Source: Lachnospiraceae bacterium
GTDB lineage: Bacteria > Bacillota > Clostridia > Lachnospirales > Lachnospiraceae
Assembly (NCBI GenBank): GCA_022799755.1
Contig: JAAWOU010000010.1
Coordinates: forward strand, 1-59,202
Direction: 5' to 3'
Length of the DNA: 59,202 nt
Shown: positions 32,534 through 41,710 of the stretch, piece after piece
Numbering within the stretch: position 1 is the first letter of the stretch
Layout of the letters: every line of letters starts with the position of its first letter
Notes under the pieces: generated by a model
Told to the model about the DNA's origin: nothing
Databases searched by the model: none
The model's input: only the letters and a program-made list of their open reading frames with translations
Translations under genes and position numbers: made by a program

Positions 32534-33760
32534 TCATTCTTCTTTGCTTTGCGGCGGTTCCTGTGCCCGCAGGCTTTCCCGGGCCAGCATTTTGGCTGTC
32601 TCTTCGTTGCTCCGATTCATCTCCTCCACCTCTGACATGTCCTCTTTGTTTAGCCTCCGGAACCGATTGATGCCTGCGGTCAGGATCAAAATGCTGTTCT
32701 TCGTGGTGTCGAATGCGCCCTCCTCGTACAGAGAATACACAAGAAGCCCCAAGGGTACGGCCAGAATCATCCCCAGAACGCCACCCAGCTTATATCCGAT
32801 ATAGAGCAGAAAAAGGGTCGGCAGCGGAGGTACTCCGATGGAGTCCCCCACGATTTTGGGCTGAATCAACTGTCTCGCCAGCTGCCCCACCCCCCAGATG
32901 ATCAGCAGGCCTATGGCGGTCTTGTACTGGGCTGTCAGAATCCTGATCACCGCCCATGGAAGCAGCACTGTCCCGGTGCCCAGAAAAGGGAGAAAATCCA
33001 GGAAAGCGATGCCCAGGGCGATCAGGCCGAAATAATTCACCCGCAGAATACCAAGGCCGATTAAGAGCAGGAAGTACATCCACACCTCGATCTTTAACTG
33101 AGCCTTAAAATATCCTCCAACGGACTTTCCCAGGCTGCGGCGAACGATCTGAAAGCGCATCTGCACGGACGCGGGCATGTACTTCCGAAACCAGTCGTTG
33201 AGCTGATGCCTCTCTGCCACGAAGAAATAAGCCGACAGCAATGCCATGATCATGCCGATGAAGAAGCCCGGCAGAACCTTGGCCAGATTTCCCGCAGCCT
33301 CAATGGTAGGTGAGCCCAAATGCCCCAGGAGATCCCCCAGATACTCGTCCAGCTGCAAACTGTCCATGTCTAAGTTCAGCTGTATATCGCCGGGCAGCCT
33401 GGCCAGCAGACCGTTTAGGCTTTTCCCGATGCTGTTGAAATCCTCTTCGACACCCTCCAACATTTCGGGCAGTGCGCCCAGCAGCCCGGAGAGCTGCTGA
33501 AAGAGCTGTGCACAAACCACATAGAGCAGCAGCACCACCAGCGCGATGATGACGATGATGACAAAGGCACTTCCTGCTTTCCGCTTCAGCTTAATCTTCT
33601 CCTCAAAAAAACGAACCAACGGCCCTGCCATCAGCGCCACGATCCAACCTGTCACAAAAGGCATGAAAAAGACGAATGCCCTTGGCAGGAGAAACAGGAC
33701 TGCCGCCAGGATAGCCGCGGCCACCGCAATGTTCACCAACGCTTTACAGTACTTTTTCAC
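32534..33760 (-). CDS. AI-2E family transporter
   Basis: 408 residues with seven or eight membrane helices. Family landmarks are FMPFVTGWIVALMAGPLVRF near residues 32-51, a mid-protein soluble stretch, then KAQLKIEVWMYFLLLIGLGI, GIAFLDFLPFLGTGTVLLPW and QLIQPKIVGDSIGVPPLPTL. The family includes the E. coli TqsA autoinducer-2 exporter and Na+/H+ antiporters, so the substrate is uncertain. The start overlaps the engB stop by four bases (ATGA). Confidence 0.93.
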   Translation of the reverse strand: MKKYCKALVNIAVAAAILAAVLFLLPRAFVFFMPFVTGWIVALMAGPLVRFFEEKIKLKRKAGSAFVIIVIIALVVLLLYVVCAQLFQQLSGLLGALPEMLEGVEEDFNSIGKSLNGLLARLPGDIQLNLDMDSLQLDEYLGDLLGHLGSPTIEAAGNLAKVLPGFFIGMIMALLSAYFFVAERHQLNDWFRKYMPASVQMRFQIVRRSLGKSVGGYFKAQLKIEVWMYFLLLIGLGILRVNYFGLIALGIAFLDFLPFLGTGTVLLPWAVIRILTAQYKTAIGLLIIWGVGQLARQLIQPKIVGDSIGVPPLPTLFLLYIGYKLGGVLGMILAVPLGLLVYSLYEEGAFDTTKNSILILTAGINRFRRLNKEDMSEVEEMNRSNEETAKMLARESLRAQEPPQSKEE

Positions 33761-34350
33761 GAATTCTCCTCCAGAATCTTATCTAATATTGCGTATATTT
33801 CCTCCCGTCCCTGTTTGGTCTCCGCGGAAAACGGAACGATCAGGGTTCCCTTTTCCGCTTTCAGGGTCGTCAGAATCAGATTCAGCTGTTTTGAGATCTG
33901 GCTCTTCTTTATCTTGTCCAACTTGGTCGCAATGATGACGGGCTGGTAGCCGTTATGCAGGATCCAGTCGTACATGATCCTGTCGTTCTCCGAGGGCTCA
34001 TGCCGGATATCGATCAGGTGAAACACCTGCCGGAGCTGTTTGGACTTGTGCAGATAGTTCTCCACCATCTTGCCCCATTGCTCTTTCACTTTCGTGCTGG
34101 CTTTTGCGTAGCCATAGCCCGGGAGATCCACGAAATAGATCGCATCATTGATGTTATAGTAGTTGATGGTCTGGGTCTTGCCCGGCTGGGAACTGGTGCG
34201 GGCCAACGCTTTGCGGTTCATCAGCGCGTTGATCAGGGACGATTTCCCCACATTGCTCTTCCCCGCAAAGGCCACCTCCGGCAGCCGGTTATCCGGCAGT
34301 CTGCTGGTCACGCCGCAGACCGTCTCTAAGCCCACATTTTTTATCACCAT
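33757..34350 (-). CDS. yihA: Ribosome biogenesis GTPase YihA/YsxC (EngB)
   Basis: 197 residues. G1 AGKSNVGKSSLINAL, G2 TQTINYY, G3 DLPGYGYAK, G4 TKLDK, G5 FSAETKQG. Essential GTPase for late 50S assembly. ATG 34350 is chosen because AAGGAAG lies upstream; ATG 34371 has no site. It is next to clpX as in most Firmicutes, but a hairpin lies between the two genes, so it probably also has its own promoter. Confidence 0.97.
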   Translation of the reverse strand: MVIKNVGLETVCGVTSRLPDNRLPEVAFAGKSNVGKSSLINALMNRKALARTSSQPGKTQTINYYNINDAIYFVDLPGYGYAKASTKVKEQWGKMVENYLHKSKQLRQVFHLIDIRHEPSENDRIMYDWILHNGYQPVIIATKLDKIKKSQISKQLNLILTTLKAEKGTLIVPFSAETKQGREEIYAILDKILEENS

Positions 34351-34390
34351 ACTCGCCACTTCCTTTTCCATACAGTTTCGTGCATTTTTA

Positions 34391-34415
34391 AAACGCCGTC
34401 ACGGGGACGGCGTTT
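34391..34415 (-). terminator. Terminator after clpX
   Basis: Stem AAACGCCGTC (34391-34400) / GACGGCGTTT (34406-34415), loop of five, followed on the minus strand by a short T/A tract and on the plus strand by TTTTTGTT. It lies five bases after the clpX stop (34420). Probably read on the minus strand, partly bidirectional. Confidence 0.7.
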
Positions 34416-34419
34416 TTGT

Positions 34420-35691
34420 TCACATTGCTTTATCCAGACTTCTACGGTCATTCTTGTGGAAAATCACAGGGGCATCGCCCTCCTCCACGGTCTCTTTCGT
34501 AATGACGCATTCCTCGATGGTCTCATCGGAAGGAATCTGGTACATGGTATCCATCAGGATGCTCTCCATAATGGAGCGCAGACCTCTGGCTCCTGTCTTT
34601 CGCTCAAAGGCCTTGGATGCAATGGCCTTGATAGCCTCCTCGTCAAAGTTCAGTTCCACCTCATCCATATCGAAGAGCTTCTTGTACTGCTTGATCAGCG
34701 CATTCTTGGGCTCTTTCAGGATACGCACCAGGGCTTCCCTGTCCAGACCTTTGAGAGAGACCGTAATGGGCACGCGGCCCACAAACTCGGGAATCAGTCC
34801 AAACTTCACCAGATCCTGAGGCGTCACTTCCTGCAGCAGATCGTCCAGCTCCTTGGTGTTCTTCTGGCTCACTTCCGTGTTAAAGCCGATGGCCTTGCGG
34901 TCCAGCCTGGCCTCCACGATCTTCTCCAGTCCGTCAAAAGCGCCTCCGCAGATAAACAGGATATTGGAGGTATCGATGGAAATCAGCTCCTGATGAGGAT
35001 GTTTCCTGCCCCCCTGAGGCGGTACATTCGCCACGGTGCCCTCCACGATCTTGAGCAGCGCCTGCTGAACGCCCTCGCCGGATACGTCCCGGGTGATGGA
35101 CACATTCTCGCCTTTTTTCGTAATCTTGTCAATCTCGTCAATGTAGATAATGCCGTACTGGGCCCGCTCCACATCGTACTCCGCAGCCAGAATCAGTTTC
35201 AGCAGGATATTCTCCACATCCTCCCCCACATATCCGGCTTCGGTCAGGGTGGTGGCGTCCGCGATGGCAAAAGGCACATTGATGATCTTGGCCAGAGTCT
35301 GAGCCAGGTAAGTCTTGCCGGAACCCGTGGGTCCCACCATGATAATGTTGCTCTTCTGCAGTTCCACGTCGTCCAGGTCCCTGGGCGCCGTCACCCTCTT
35401 GTAATGATTGTAGACAGCCACGGAGAGCACTTTCTTGGCCTCCTCCTGGCCTACCACATATTCGTCCAAAAATTTCTTAATCTCCACAGGCTTCAGCAGA
35501 TTGATATCGGGGCGAACCGATTCCTCCTCTTCCTCTTCCTGCAGCTCCTCCTCCAGAATATCCGCACAGATATCCACGCAGTCATCGCAGATATAGACCC
35601 CCGCAGGCCCCGCGATCAGCTTGCGGACCTGGTTCTGGGTCTTATTGCAGAAAGAGCATCTGATATCGTTTCCGATCATTTTTCCAGCCAT
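34420..35691 (-). CDS. clpX: ATP-dependent Clp protease ATP-binding subunit ClpX
   Basis: 423 residues. N-terminal zinc-binding domain with C12, C15, C35, C38. AAA+ domain with Walker [16 protein letters not shown], Walker [11 protein letters not shown] and sensor regions; pore loop GYVGEDVE. C-terminal small domain ends [14 protein letters not shown]. It unfolds substrates for ClpP. It follows clpP by 40 bases and TAGGAG precedes its ATG. A run of acidic residues ([11 protein letters not shown]) after the zinc domain is a family-typical linker, longer than in E. coli. Confidence 0.98.
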   Translation of the reverse strand: MAGKMIGNDIRCSFCNKTQNQVRKLIAGPAGVYICDDCVDICADILEEELQEEEEEESVRPDINLLKPVEIKKFLDEYVVGQEEAKKVLSVAVYNHYKRVTAPRDLDDVELQKSNIIMVGPTGSGKTYLAQTLAKIINVPFAIADATTLTEAGYVGEDVENILLKLILAAEYDVERAQYGIIYIDEIDKITKKGENVSITRDVSGEGVQQALLKIVEGTVANVPPQGGRKHPHQELISIDTSNILFICGGAFDGLEKIVEARLDRKAIGFNTEVSQKNTKELDDLLQEVTPQDLVKFGLIPEFVGRVPITVSLKGLDREALVRILKEPKNALIKQYKKLFDMDEVELNFDEEAIKAIASKAFERKTGARGLRSIMESILMDTMYQIPSDETIEECVITKETVEEGDAPVIFHKNDRRSLDKAM

Positions 35692-35731
35692 TCTTATCTC
35701 CTACCAATTTGTTTCACAAAATGTGCAGGTC

Positions 35732-36331
35732 TCAGTTTTTATCCTGCACCACATGGGAACTGATGACCATGTCAACGATTCCGTACTCCTTAGCCTCCTC
35801 GGCGCTCATCCAGTTGTCGCGCTCGGTGTCGGAGCATATGGTCTCATAGTCCCTGCCCGTATTCTCCGCAAGGATATGGTTCAGCTTCTCCCTTGTCCTC
35901 AAGATATGCTTCGCGGCAATGTCGATCTCCGTAGCCTGCCCCTGTGTTCCACCTGCAGGCTGATGGATCATGATCTCCGCGTTGGGAAGCGCAAATCTCT
36001 TTCCTTTCGCACCGCCGGCGAGCAGGAAAGAACCCATGCTGGCCGCCATGCCGATGCACACCGTGGACACGTCGCATTTGATATAATGCATGGTGTCATA
36101 GATCGCCATGCCCGCGGTGATAACGCCTCCGGGGCTGTTGATATACAGGTGAATATCTTTCTCGGGATCCTCCGCCTCCAAAAACAGCAGCTGCGCCACT
36201 ACGATACTGGCGGAGGTATCGTTCACCTCTTCCCCCAGCATAATGATTCTGTCCTTCAGCAATCTGGAATAAATATCATAAGACCGCTCACCTCTGCTGG
36301 TCTGTTCGACAACATAAGGCACTAAACTCAT
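35732..36331 (-). CDS. clpP: ATP-dependent Clp protease proteolytic subunit
   Basis: 199 residues. Serine protease with triad S98 (GMAASMGS), H123 (MIHQPAGG) and D172 (RDNWMS), all present. Forms the tetradecameric chamber used by ClpX and ClpC. ATGGAGG lies before the ATG. It sits 89 bases after tig and 40 before clpX, in the classical trigger factor-clpP-clpX order. No lon gene is found in the cluster, which differs from Proteobacteria. Confidence 0.98.
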   Translation of the reverse strand: MSLVPYVVEQTSRGERSYDIYSRLLKDRIIMLGEEVNDTSASIVVAQLLFLEAEDPEKDIHLYINSPGGVITAGMAIYDTMHYIKCDVSTVCIGMAASMGSFLLAGGAKGKRFALPNAEIMIHQPAGGTQGQATEIDIAAKHILRTREKLNHILAENTGRDYETICSDTERDNWMSAEEAKEYGIVDMVISSHVVQDKN

Positions 36332-36420
36332 TCTAAAACCTCCATTCTAAGCCGCCGCGCCGCGGCATGAAAGGGCTAAGTCCTCTCCTGCGCTGTCGCG
36401 GCTCAACCGTCCGACTAACC

Positions 36421-37710
36421 TTATTCTTCCCGGGCGCTCTCCACTACCAAATCCACGGCCTTTCTGACACGGATGTCCTCCACAACCTGCTTTTTGCCGT
36501 TCTCGCCCAGAAGCTCTTCCACTCTGTCAAGCTCCATCCTGTAAGCCTCTCCCATGGATTTAATCTCCTCGTTGATCTCCTCCTCGGTGACCTGGATGTC
36601 CTCTGCGGCCGCCACTGCCTCCAGCACCAGTCTGGACTGAATCTTCCTTAAGACCTGGGGCTTCACCTGCTCCATCAGCATCTCTCTTGTCATGCCGGTG
36701 AACTGCATGTACTGCTCCATGCTGATGCCCTGGGACTGCATTCTCTGGGCGTACTCCTGCACCATCTGTTTCTGCTGTGTCTCGATCATGGCTTCGGGAA
36801 TGTCCATCTTGGCATCGGCGATGATCCCGTCGATGACGGCATCCTCCTTAACAGTCTTAGCCTCGTCCGTCTTGCGCTTCTTAATCTTCTTCCTGATTTC
36901 TTCCTTATATTCCTCTACGGTATCGCTCTCCTCGGAAACCTCGCCTACAAAATCATCGTCAAGTTCCGGCATCTGCTTCTCCTGCAGCTTTTTCACCGTG
37001 CACTTGAACACTGCCGCCTTGCCCGCCAGCTCCTCTGCCTGATAGTCCTCGGGGAAAGTCACGTTTACATCTGTCTGGACACCGATCTCGGCGCCGATCA
37101 GTTCCTCCTCAAAGCCTGGGATAAACGCATGGGATCCGATGGTCAGAGGGTAATCCGTCCCCTTGCCCCCCTCAAAGGCCACGCCGTCCACAAAGCCCTC
37201 GAAGTCGATGGTAGCGACATCGCCGTCCTTTACGGCTCTGTCCTCAACGTTCACGGTTCTGGAATTCTTCTCTCTCTCCCTGTCGATTTCCGCGGTGATC
37301 TCTTCCTCTGTCACATCCACATCAGCCTTGTCCACTTTAATGTCCTTGTACTGTCCCAGCTCCACCTGAGGCTTCAGAGCCACCTCCGCGGTAAAGATGA
37401 AAGGCTTTCCGGCCTCCAGCTGCTCCACGTCGATCTTGGGGCTGGACACGATTTCCTCTGCGCACTCGTCATAGGCTTTCTCATAGGCATCCGGAATCAG
37501 CGCGTTGGCAGCGTCTTCATAGAATATCTCCTTGCCGTAGATCCGCTCGATGATCTCCCGGGGCGCTTTGCCCCTGCGGAATCCCGAAACGCTGATACGT
37601 GTCTTATTCTTCTGGTATGCGCGCTCGATGGCTTTCTCCAGCTCCTCCGCAGGCACTTCAATCGTCAGCTTTGCCATATTGTTCTCTAATTTCTCTACCT
37701 GTAAACTCAT
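36421..37710 (-). CDS. tig: Trigger factor
   Basis: 429 residues. Ribosome-binding N-domain (about 1-115: VEKLENNMAKLTIEVPAEEL, GFRRGKAPREIIERIYG, where FRRGKxP is the ribosome signature). PPIase domain about 155-240 (GDVATIDFEGFVDGVAFEGG). The C-terminal helical chaperone domain follows. Co-translational folding factor. AGGAGG precedes the ATG, with a sigma-A promoter upstream. It is the first gene of tig-clpP-clpX. Confidence 0.98.
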   Translation of the reverse strand: MSLQVEKLENNMAKLTIEVPAEELEKAIERAYQKNKTRISVSGFRRGKAPREIIERIYGKEIFYEDAANALIPDAYEKAYDECAEEIVSSPKIDVEQLEAGKPFIFTAEVALKPQVELGQYKDIKVDKADVDVTEEEITAEIDREREKNSRTVNVEDRAVKDGDVATIDFEGFVDGVAFEGGKGTDYPLTIGSHAFIPGFEEELIGAEIGVQTDVNVTFPEDYQAEELAGKAAVFKCTVKKLQEKQMPELDDDFVGEVSEESDTVEEYKEEIRKKIKKRKTDEAKTVKEDAVIDGIIADAKMDIPEAMIETQQKQMVQEYAQRMQSQGISMEQYMQFTGMTREMLMEQVKPQVLRKIQSRLVLEAVAAAEDIQVTEEEINEEIKSMGEAYRMELDRVEELLGENGKKQVVEDIRVRKAVDLVVESAREE

Positions 37711-37789
37711 TTTCTACGTTTCCTCCTTCAATCGCCTGCATCCTGCCTTTTTTCGCCTACGCAGCAGACGCACTTACAGTCATTAACAG

Positions 37790-37818
37790 ATTATAACATA
37801 GGGAAACCGAAAATACAA
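37790..37818 (-). promoter_or_regulatory. Probable sigma-A promoter of tig-clpP-clpX
   Basis: Minus strand: TTGTAT (37813-37818), 17-base spacer, perfect TATAAT (37790-37795), about 80 bases before the tig ATG. No CtsR tandem repeat was noticed. Confidence 0.6.
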
Positions 37819-37859
37819 ATGTTTTTGCTTTTTTCTTCGGGTTTATTTCTTAAATTTTA

Positions 37860-39257
37860 TTAAAATGATGCAAACGTTTCACGGCCGCGGCTGTCCGGAA
37901 AATGATCCGCTATGACCACAGTACGGCCCGCCTGTCTCTCCCGGATATAGCCTGTTGCCTTTTTGCGTGTCCCGGGGTCCATCCCGGCGAAAGGCTCGTC
38001 CAGAAGCACATAGCTTGACTCAGCCTCCATGGCGCGCACCAAAGCCACCCGGCGCCTCATGCCGCCGCTGAGCTGTCTGCAGGGTCTGTCCAGCGCCTCT
38101 CTCTCCAGGAGCTTTTCCAGCGCCTCCCGGGCTTTCCTCCGATCTCCCGTCACCAGCTCCACATTTTTCACGGCGCTGTAGTCATCGCAGAGCCTGTCCT
38201 CCTGGAAGACCATACTGCAGCAGGGCGGCACGGCTACCTCTCCGGCATCCGGCCTCACCAGTCCTGCCAGAATGCAAAGCAGTGTGGTCTTGCCGCTGCC
38301 GGAGGGCTCTGTCAGATAATAAGTCTCTCCGGCGGCATAGGATGCGCTGAACCTGTCCCATATCACATGGCTTCCGTAGGCCAGAGTGACATTTCGCAGC
38401 CTGATCGGAGCCTTGCTTTGCCCCGCTTCCCCGGGTCTCCTGCAGGCCGGCTCCCAGGCAAAAAAAAGCTCCGCAAGCCACAGGACGGCTTTCTCAAACA
38501 GGAGACTGAGCAAGATGACCACCGCAGTCCAGGCAAAGACGTCCGCCGTGTCCAGATAAACTTTGGACAGATAAAGACGTTCTCCGACAGAGAAATCCGG
38601 CGTGCCGATGACTTCTGCAGCCACGCCGGATTTCCAGCACATTCCCAGCGAAAGCTTCAGACCGCTGTACAAAAAAGGCCGCAACGCCGGGCGATAGATG
38701 TATAGGCAGCGGTTCCAGAAAGGCAGCCGGAACACCTGCGCCATTTCCAGCATCCGGATGTCGGCGCTCTTCATGCCCTCCAGCAGGTTGATGTAGAGAT
38801 TGGGCAGCACCACCGTAAAGCACACCGCCACAGCCAGAAAAGAGGAGCCCCACCAGATTAACAGCAGCACCGCGAAAGACGCCACCGGAACGGCTTTCAT
38901 CAGTGTCATGAGCGGGGAGAGAATCTCCTCCGCCAGAGGCATGCGTCTGCTGCACACAGCCAGCAGCGCCGCCAGCGCAAATCCTGCCAGAAAACCTGAG
39001 GCAATGCGCAGGAGACTTTTCCCCACAATCAGATAAAAGCTCCCCTCCCCAAGCAAAGACACCAGCGCCCTCCCCGTGTCGAAAGGTGCGGCCAGCAGAA
39101 GATCGTTATCCGCAGACAGGGCGATGAGCTGCCACAGAACAAGCCATCCCGATATGATGATGTACTTCCTGTACCGATTCCCGCTGGGCTGCGCTTCTCC
39201 TGGGGAGTGCTTTTCTTCTGTGGAATGTCTTTCTTCCATGGAATGCTTTTCTTCCAT
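37860..39257 (-). CDS. Fused ABC importer: permease plus ATPase (SsuC-SsuB type)
   Basis: 465 residues joining two usually separate proteins. Permease part about 30-268 with six helices and the EAA-like loop (EGMKSADIRMLEMAQVFRLP). A 12-residue linker leads to a compact ATPase, about 285-465. Walker A PSGSGKTT (318-325), Q352, signature LSGGM (396-400), Walker B YVLLDEP (416-422) and H452 are all present. At about 180 residues the ATPase is shorter than the usual 240-250. The N-terminus has a six-residue repeat (MEEKHS, MEERHS, TEEKHS) from an 18-base repeat, so several in-frame ATG starts exist; AAAGGG favours the first. Pairs with the binding protein upstream. Taurine/sulfonate- or thiamine-precursor-like, substrate uncertain. 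Confidence 0.9.
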   Translation of the reverse strand: MEEKHSMEERHSTEEKHSPGEAQPSGNRYRKYIIISGWLVLWQLIALSADNDLLLAAPFDTGRALVSLLGEGSFYLIVGKSLLRIASGFLAGFALAALLAVCSRRMPLAEEILSPLMTLMKAVPVASFAVLLLIWWGSSFLAVAVCFTVVLPNLYINLLEGMKSADIRMLEMAQVFRLPFWNRCLYIYRPALRPFLYSGLKLSLGMCWKSGVAAEVIGTPDFSVGERLYLSKVYLDTADVFAWTAVVILLSLLFEKAVLWLAELFFAWEPACRRPGEAGQSKAPIRLRNVTLAYGSHVIWDRFSASYAAGETYYLTEPSGSGKTTLLCILAGLVRPDAGEVAVPPCCSMVFQEDRLCDDYSAVKNVELVTGDRRKAREALEKLLEREALDRPCRQLSGGMRRRVALVRAMEAESSYVLLDEPFAGMDPGTRKKATGYIRERQAGRTVVIADHFPDSRGRETFASF

Positions 39258-39388
39258 TATATAAGTCCCTTTCTTTGGCGCGGCGAATTTACTCCTAGGG
39301 ATATACTTAGCTTCTCATACATTTGTCAAACATCCGCAATGCCTAGTTTTGTCTCATTTTCAGCAAATATACCATTCCCCATCAGCAG

Positions 39389-40414
39389 TCAATAATAGAA
39401 ATCCTCCCCCGGCAGCTCCCCTCCCACCAGCTCGGCCTGAAATCCGGCCAGCACTTTCAGATAAGCGGACAGAGCATCTTTCATCTCCTCCCCTGTGATG
39501 CAGACCAGGTTGCACTGCGGAATGGCCTCTCTTGCAATCTCCTCTTTCGCCACGATGCCTGCCTCCACGGCAAGGGCAGCGCCGATATCCGGATCGCCGT
39601 TGACGGCAGCCACACTGTGTGCGTGATGCTCCAGAAAAGTCTCCACCGTATCTCTATGTTCCGCCAGGAAATCATTGCGGACAACGGTGACTCCCGTGAC
39701 CATGGAGCCTGCCTCCTCTCCCTGGAGAGCCTCCCACTGGGCATTCATGTCCAGAGCTATGCGCAGGTTCGCATTCTGCATCAGAGCCGCCGTGGCAAAA
39801 GGCTGGGGAAGCAGGCCGATAACCGCTGGGTCCCGGGCCAGGAGGGCAGCCACCTCCGCAGCCTCCGATTTATATTCCAATTTGTAATCGTCCGGTTCCA
39901 GACCGTTTTGGTCCAGAATGTATTTGAGGCTTGCCTCCGGCGTAGTGCCTTTTCCGGTAAGGCAGATGGTACGCCCCTTTAAATCCGCCGCACTTTCAAT
40001 ATCTTCGCTGCCGGTGACCAGATACAGCACCCCGAGGGTATTGATGTCTATCACGCTCACGCCGCCCTCCGTCTTCCGGTAAAGGGCTGCCGCCACATTG
40101 GCGGGAACCAGCGCAATGTCCAGCTCCCCTTTCACCAGCAGGGGCAGCAGTTCGTCCGCTCCCTTGGCCATATGAAATTCATAGGGATATTCTGCCCGGT
40201 CCTGCTCCGCCTCCCGCATCAAAAACAATATTCCCAAAGAGGTAGGACCTTTCAGGGAGCCGATCCTGACGGTCTGCGCTTCCTGCTTTCCGCAGCCGCA
40301 CAGTACAAGGCCACACAGCAGGAATACGCAAAGCAGCCTGGCCGGCCTTCCGCCTATCCGGCCCCTCCTCCTGCTATTTACAGCCTGCTCTCTTCCCGGT
40401 CTCGAATCACACAT
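39389..40414 (-). CDS. ABC transporter substrate-binding lipoprotein (SsuA/NMT1-like)
   Basis: 341 residues. A long basic n-region (residues 1-26) is followed by a signal helix LLCVFLLCGLVLCGC with lipobox LCGC (C41). The mature part has VRIGSLKGPTSLGILFLMRE, GELDIALVPANVAAALYRKT and DLKGRTICLTGKGTTPEASL as in NMT1/SsuA-like proteins that bind small organic ligands. ATG 40414 is favoured because GGGGAG sits six bases before it; a GTG at 40456 would lengthen the n-region further. It is 131 bases upstream of the fused permease-ATPase, same strand. I looked for a TPP riboswitch in the leader and did not see one. Confidence 0.9.
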   Translation of the reverse strand: MCDSRPGREQAVNSRRRGRIGGRPARLLCVFLLCGLVLCGCGKQEAQTVRIGSLKGPTSLGILFLMREAEQDRAEYPYEFHMAKGADELLPLLVKGELDIALVPANVAAALYRKTEGGVSVIDINTLGVLYLVTGSEDIESAADLKGRTICLTGKGTTPEASLKYILDQNGLEPDDYKLEYKSEAAEVAALLARDPAVIGLLPQPFATAALMQNANLRIALDMNAQWEALQGEEAGSMVTGVTVVRNDFLAEHRDTVETFLEHHAHSVAAVNGDPDIGAALAVEAGIVAKEEIAREAIPQCNLVCITGEEMKDALSAYLKVLAGFQAELVGGELPGEDFYY

Positions 40415-40570
40415 GCGCATCTCTCCCCAATCATATCTCTGCCCGTCTTTCCTCACTTAAAGCTCATTTCCCGGCCGGGCGTGGTCTGCCCGCTTTCCCT
40501 GTCTCCCGCCATGGAGCATCCCGCTGCCTGCTGCCACTTTCTGCCGGACAGCTCCGTGCTTCTCTTTTTG

Positions 40571-41578
40571 TCAGATTTCTTTCAATAAAATGTCATGGTT
40601 AATGGTCTCATAGAACAGCTTTCGAAATTGCTCCGGATCCCTGGTCTGTCCCAGCACCCACATGACCTTGGTCACCGTGGCCTCCAGGGTCATATCATAG
40701 CTCTCCATCAGCCGAAACTCCTCCTTGATGGCCTTTCCCACCTGATAGACCTCCATGTCACTGCCCTCATGGGTCACCTGGGTGGCCATCATCACAAGCT
40801 TCCCGCCGTCAATCCACCGCCTGATCTCCGGGTAAAAGGGCATCTGTCCGTACTCCGGGAAGCCGCCTACCCCGAAAGCTTCGATGATTACGCCATCATA
40901 ATATGGAAAGAGCCGATTCAGCACCATCCCGTCCATACCAGGCATCAGCTTCAGCAGCAGGATCCGCTCGTTCAGCTCATGGTAAAAGGCCGCATTGCCC
41001 TGCCTCCTGTCCTTGTCGTCAATGTAGAATACCACCCTGCCGTCCCGGATGGCAGCTATATTGGGATAATTGATGCTGGAAAAGGCATTGTAGCTTTTGG
41101 ACCGCTCCTTTTTTGCCCGGGTTCCCGCTATCACATTGCCTCCGAAGACAATGTTCACACCGTGCGCTCTGTCCTCGGAGGCAAAGCGCAGACTGTCCAG
41201 GAGATTGGTCCTGGCATCGGTAATGGGCAGGTCTATGGGCTTCTGGGCCCCGGTGACCACCACGGGCTTTTTGCTGTTCTGCACCAGATAGGACAAGGCC
41301 GCCGCCGTAAAGGCCATGGTGTCCGTTCCGTGGCAAATGACGAATCCATCGTAGTCCCCATAATGTTTCTCAATCAAAGCAGCCAGCTCCAGCCAGTGCT
41401 TTCCGTAAATATTCGTGCTGTCAAGGCCAAAAGGCTGTACCACCTCCACCTGACAGAAATCCTGGTATCCCTCCACATACTGCAGCAATTCCTCCGCCTC
41501 TATCTTCGGAGCCAGCCCCTCTTCCGTATATCCTGAGGCAATGGTGCCGCCGGTGGCTATCAATAGTATCTTTTTCAT
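40571..41578 (-). CDS. L-asparaginase, type I-like
   Basis: 335 residues. Both catalytic threonine motifs are present: ATGGTIASGY at residues 8-17 and CHGTDTMAFTA at about 83-93, plus KPVVVTGAQKPIDLPITDA. Lacking a signal peptide, it should be cytoplasmic and hydrolyse asparagine to aspartate and ammonia. The substrate-binding C-terminal part (GVGGFPEYGQMPFY, THEGSDMEVYQVG) is complete. It is co-directional with the methyltransferase gene upstream (132 bases). Confidence 0.95.
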   Translation of the reverse strand: MKKILLIATGGTIASGYTEEGLAPKIEAEELLQYVEGYQDFCQVEVVQPFGLDSTNIYGKHWLELAALIEKHYGDYDGFVICHGTDTMAFTAAALSYLVQNSKKPVVVTGAQKPIDLPITDARTNLLDSLRFASEDRAHGVNIVFGGNVIAGTRAKKERSKSYNAFSSINYPNIAAIRDGRVVFYIDDKDRRQGNAAFYHELNERILLLKLMPGMDGMVLNRLFPYYDGVIIEAFGVGGFPEYGQMPFYPEIRRWIDGGKLVMMATQVTHEGSDMEVYQVGKAIKEEFRLMESYDMTLEATVTKVMWVLGQTRDPEQFRKLFYETINHDILLKEI

Positions 41579-41710
41579 CTATATATTCCTCACATTTTCC
41601 ATCATGCCGCCTACGGTGTCAGTGCCGTTTTTAACGGCACAACGATCCGTGAGAACAATCGCTTCTCTTGCGGCTCTGACTTGTGCTTCCTCGCCTAAAA
41701 TCTCTGCACC

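Noticed and set aside
40415..40570. TPP riboswitch before the ABC binding protein
   Set aside because: The CTGAGA and ACCTGATCTGG-type elements are missing, so a thiamine-precursor role is not supported.
41622..41640. Perfect 8-bp hairpin GTGCCGTT / AACGGCAC between rlmD and the asparaginase gene
   Set aside because: There is no T tract on either strand, so calling it a terminator is not justified.
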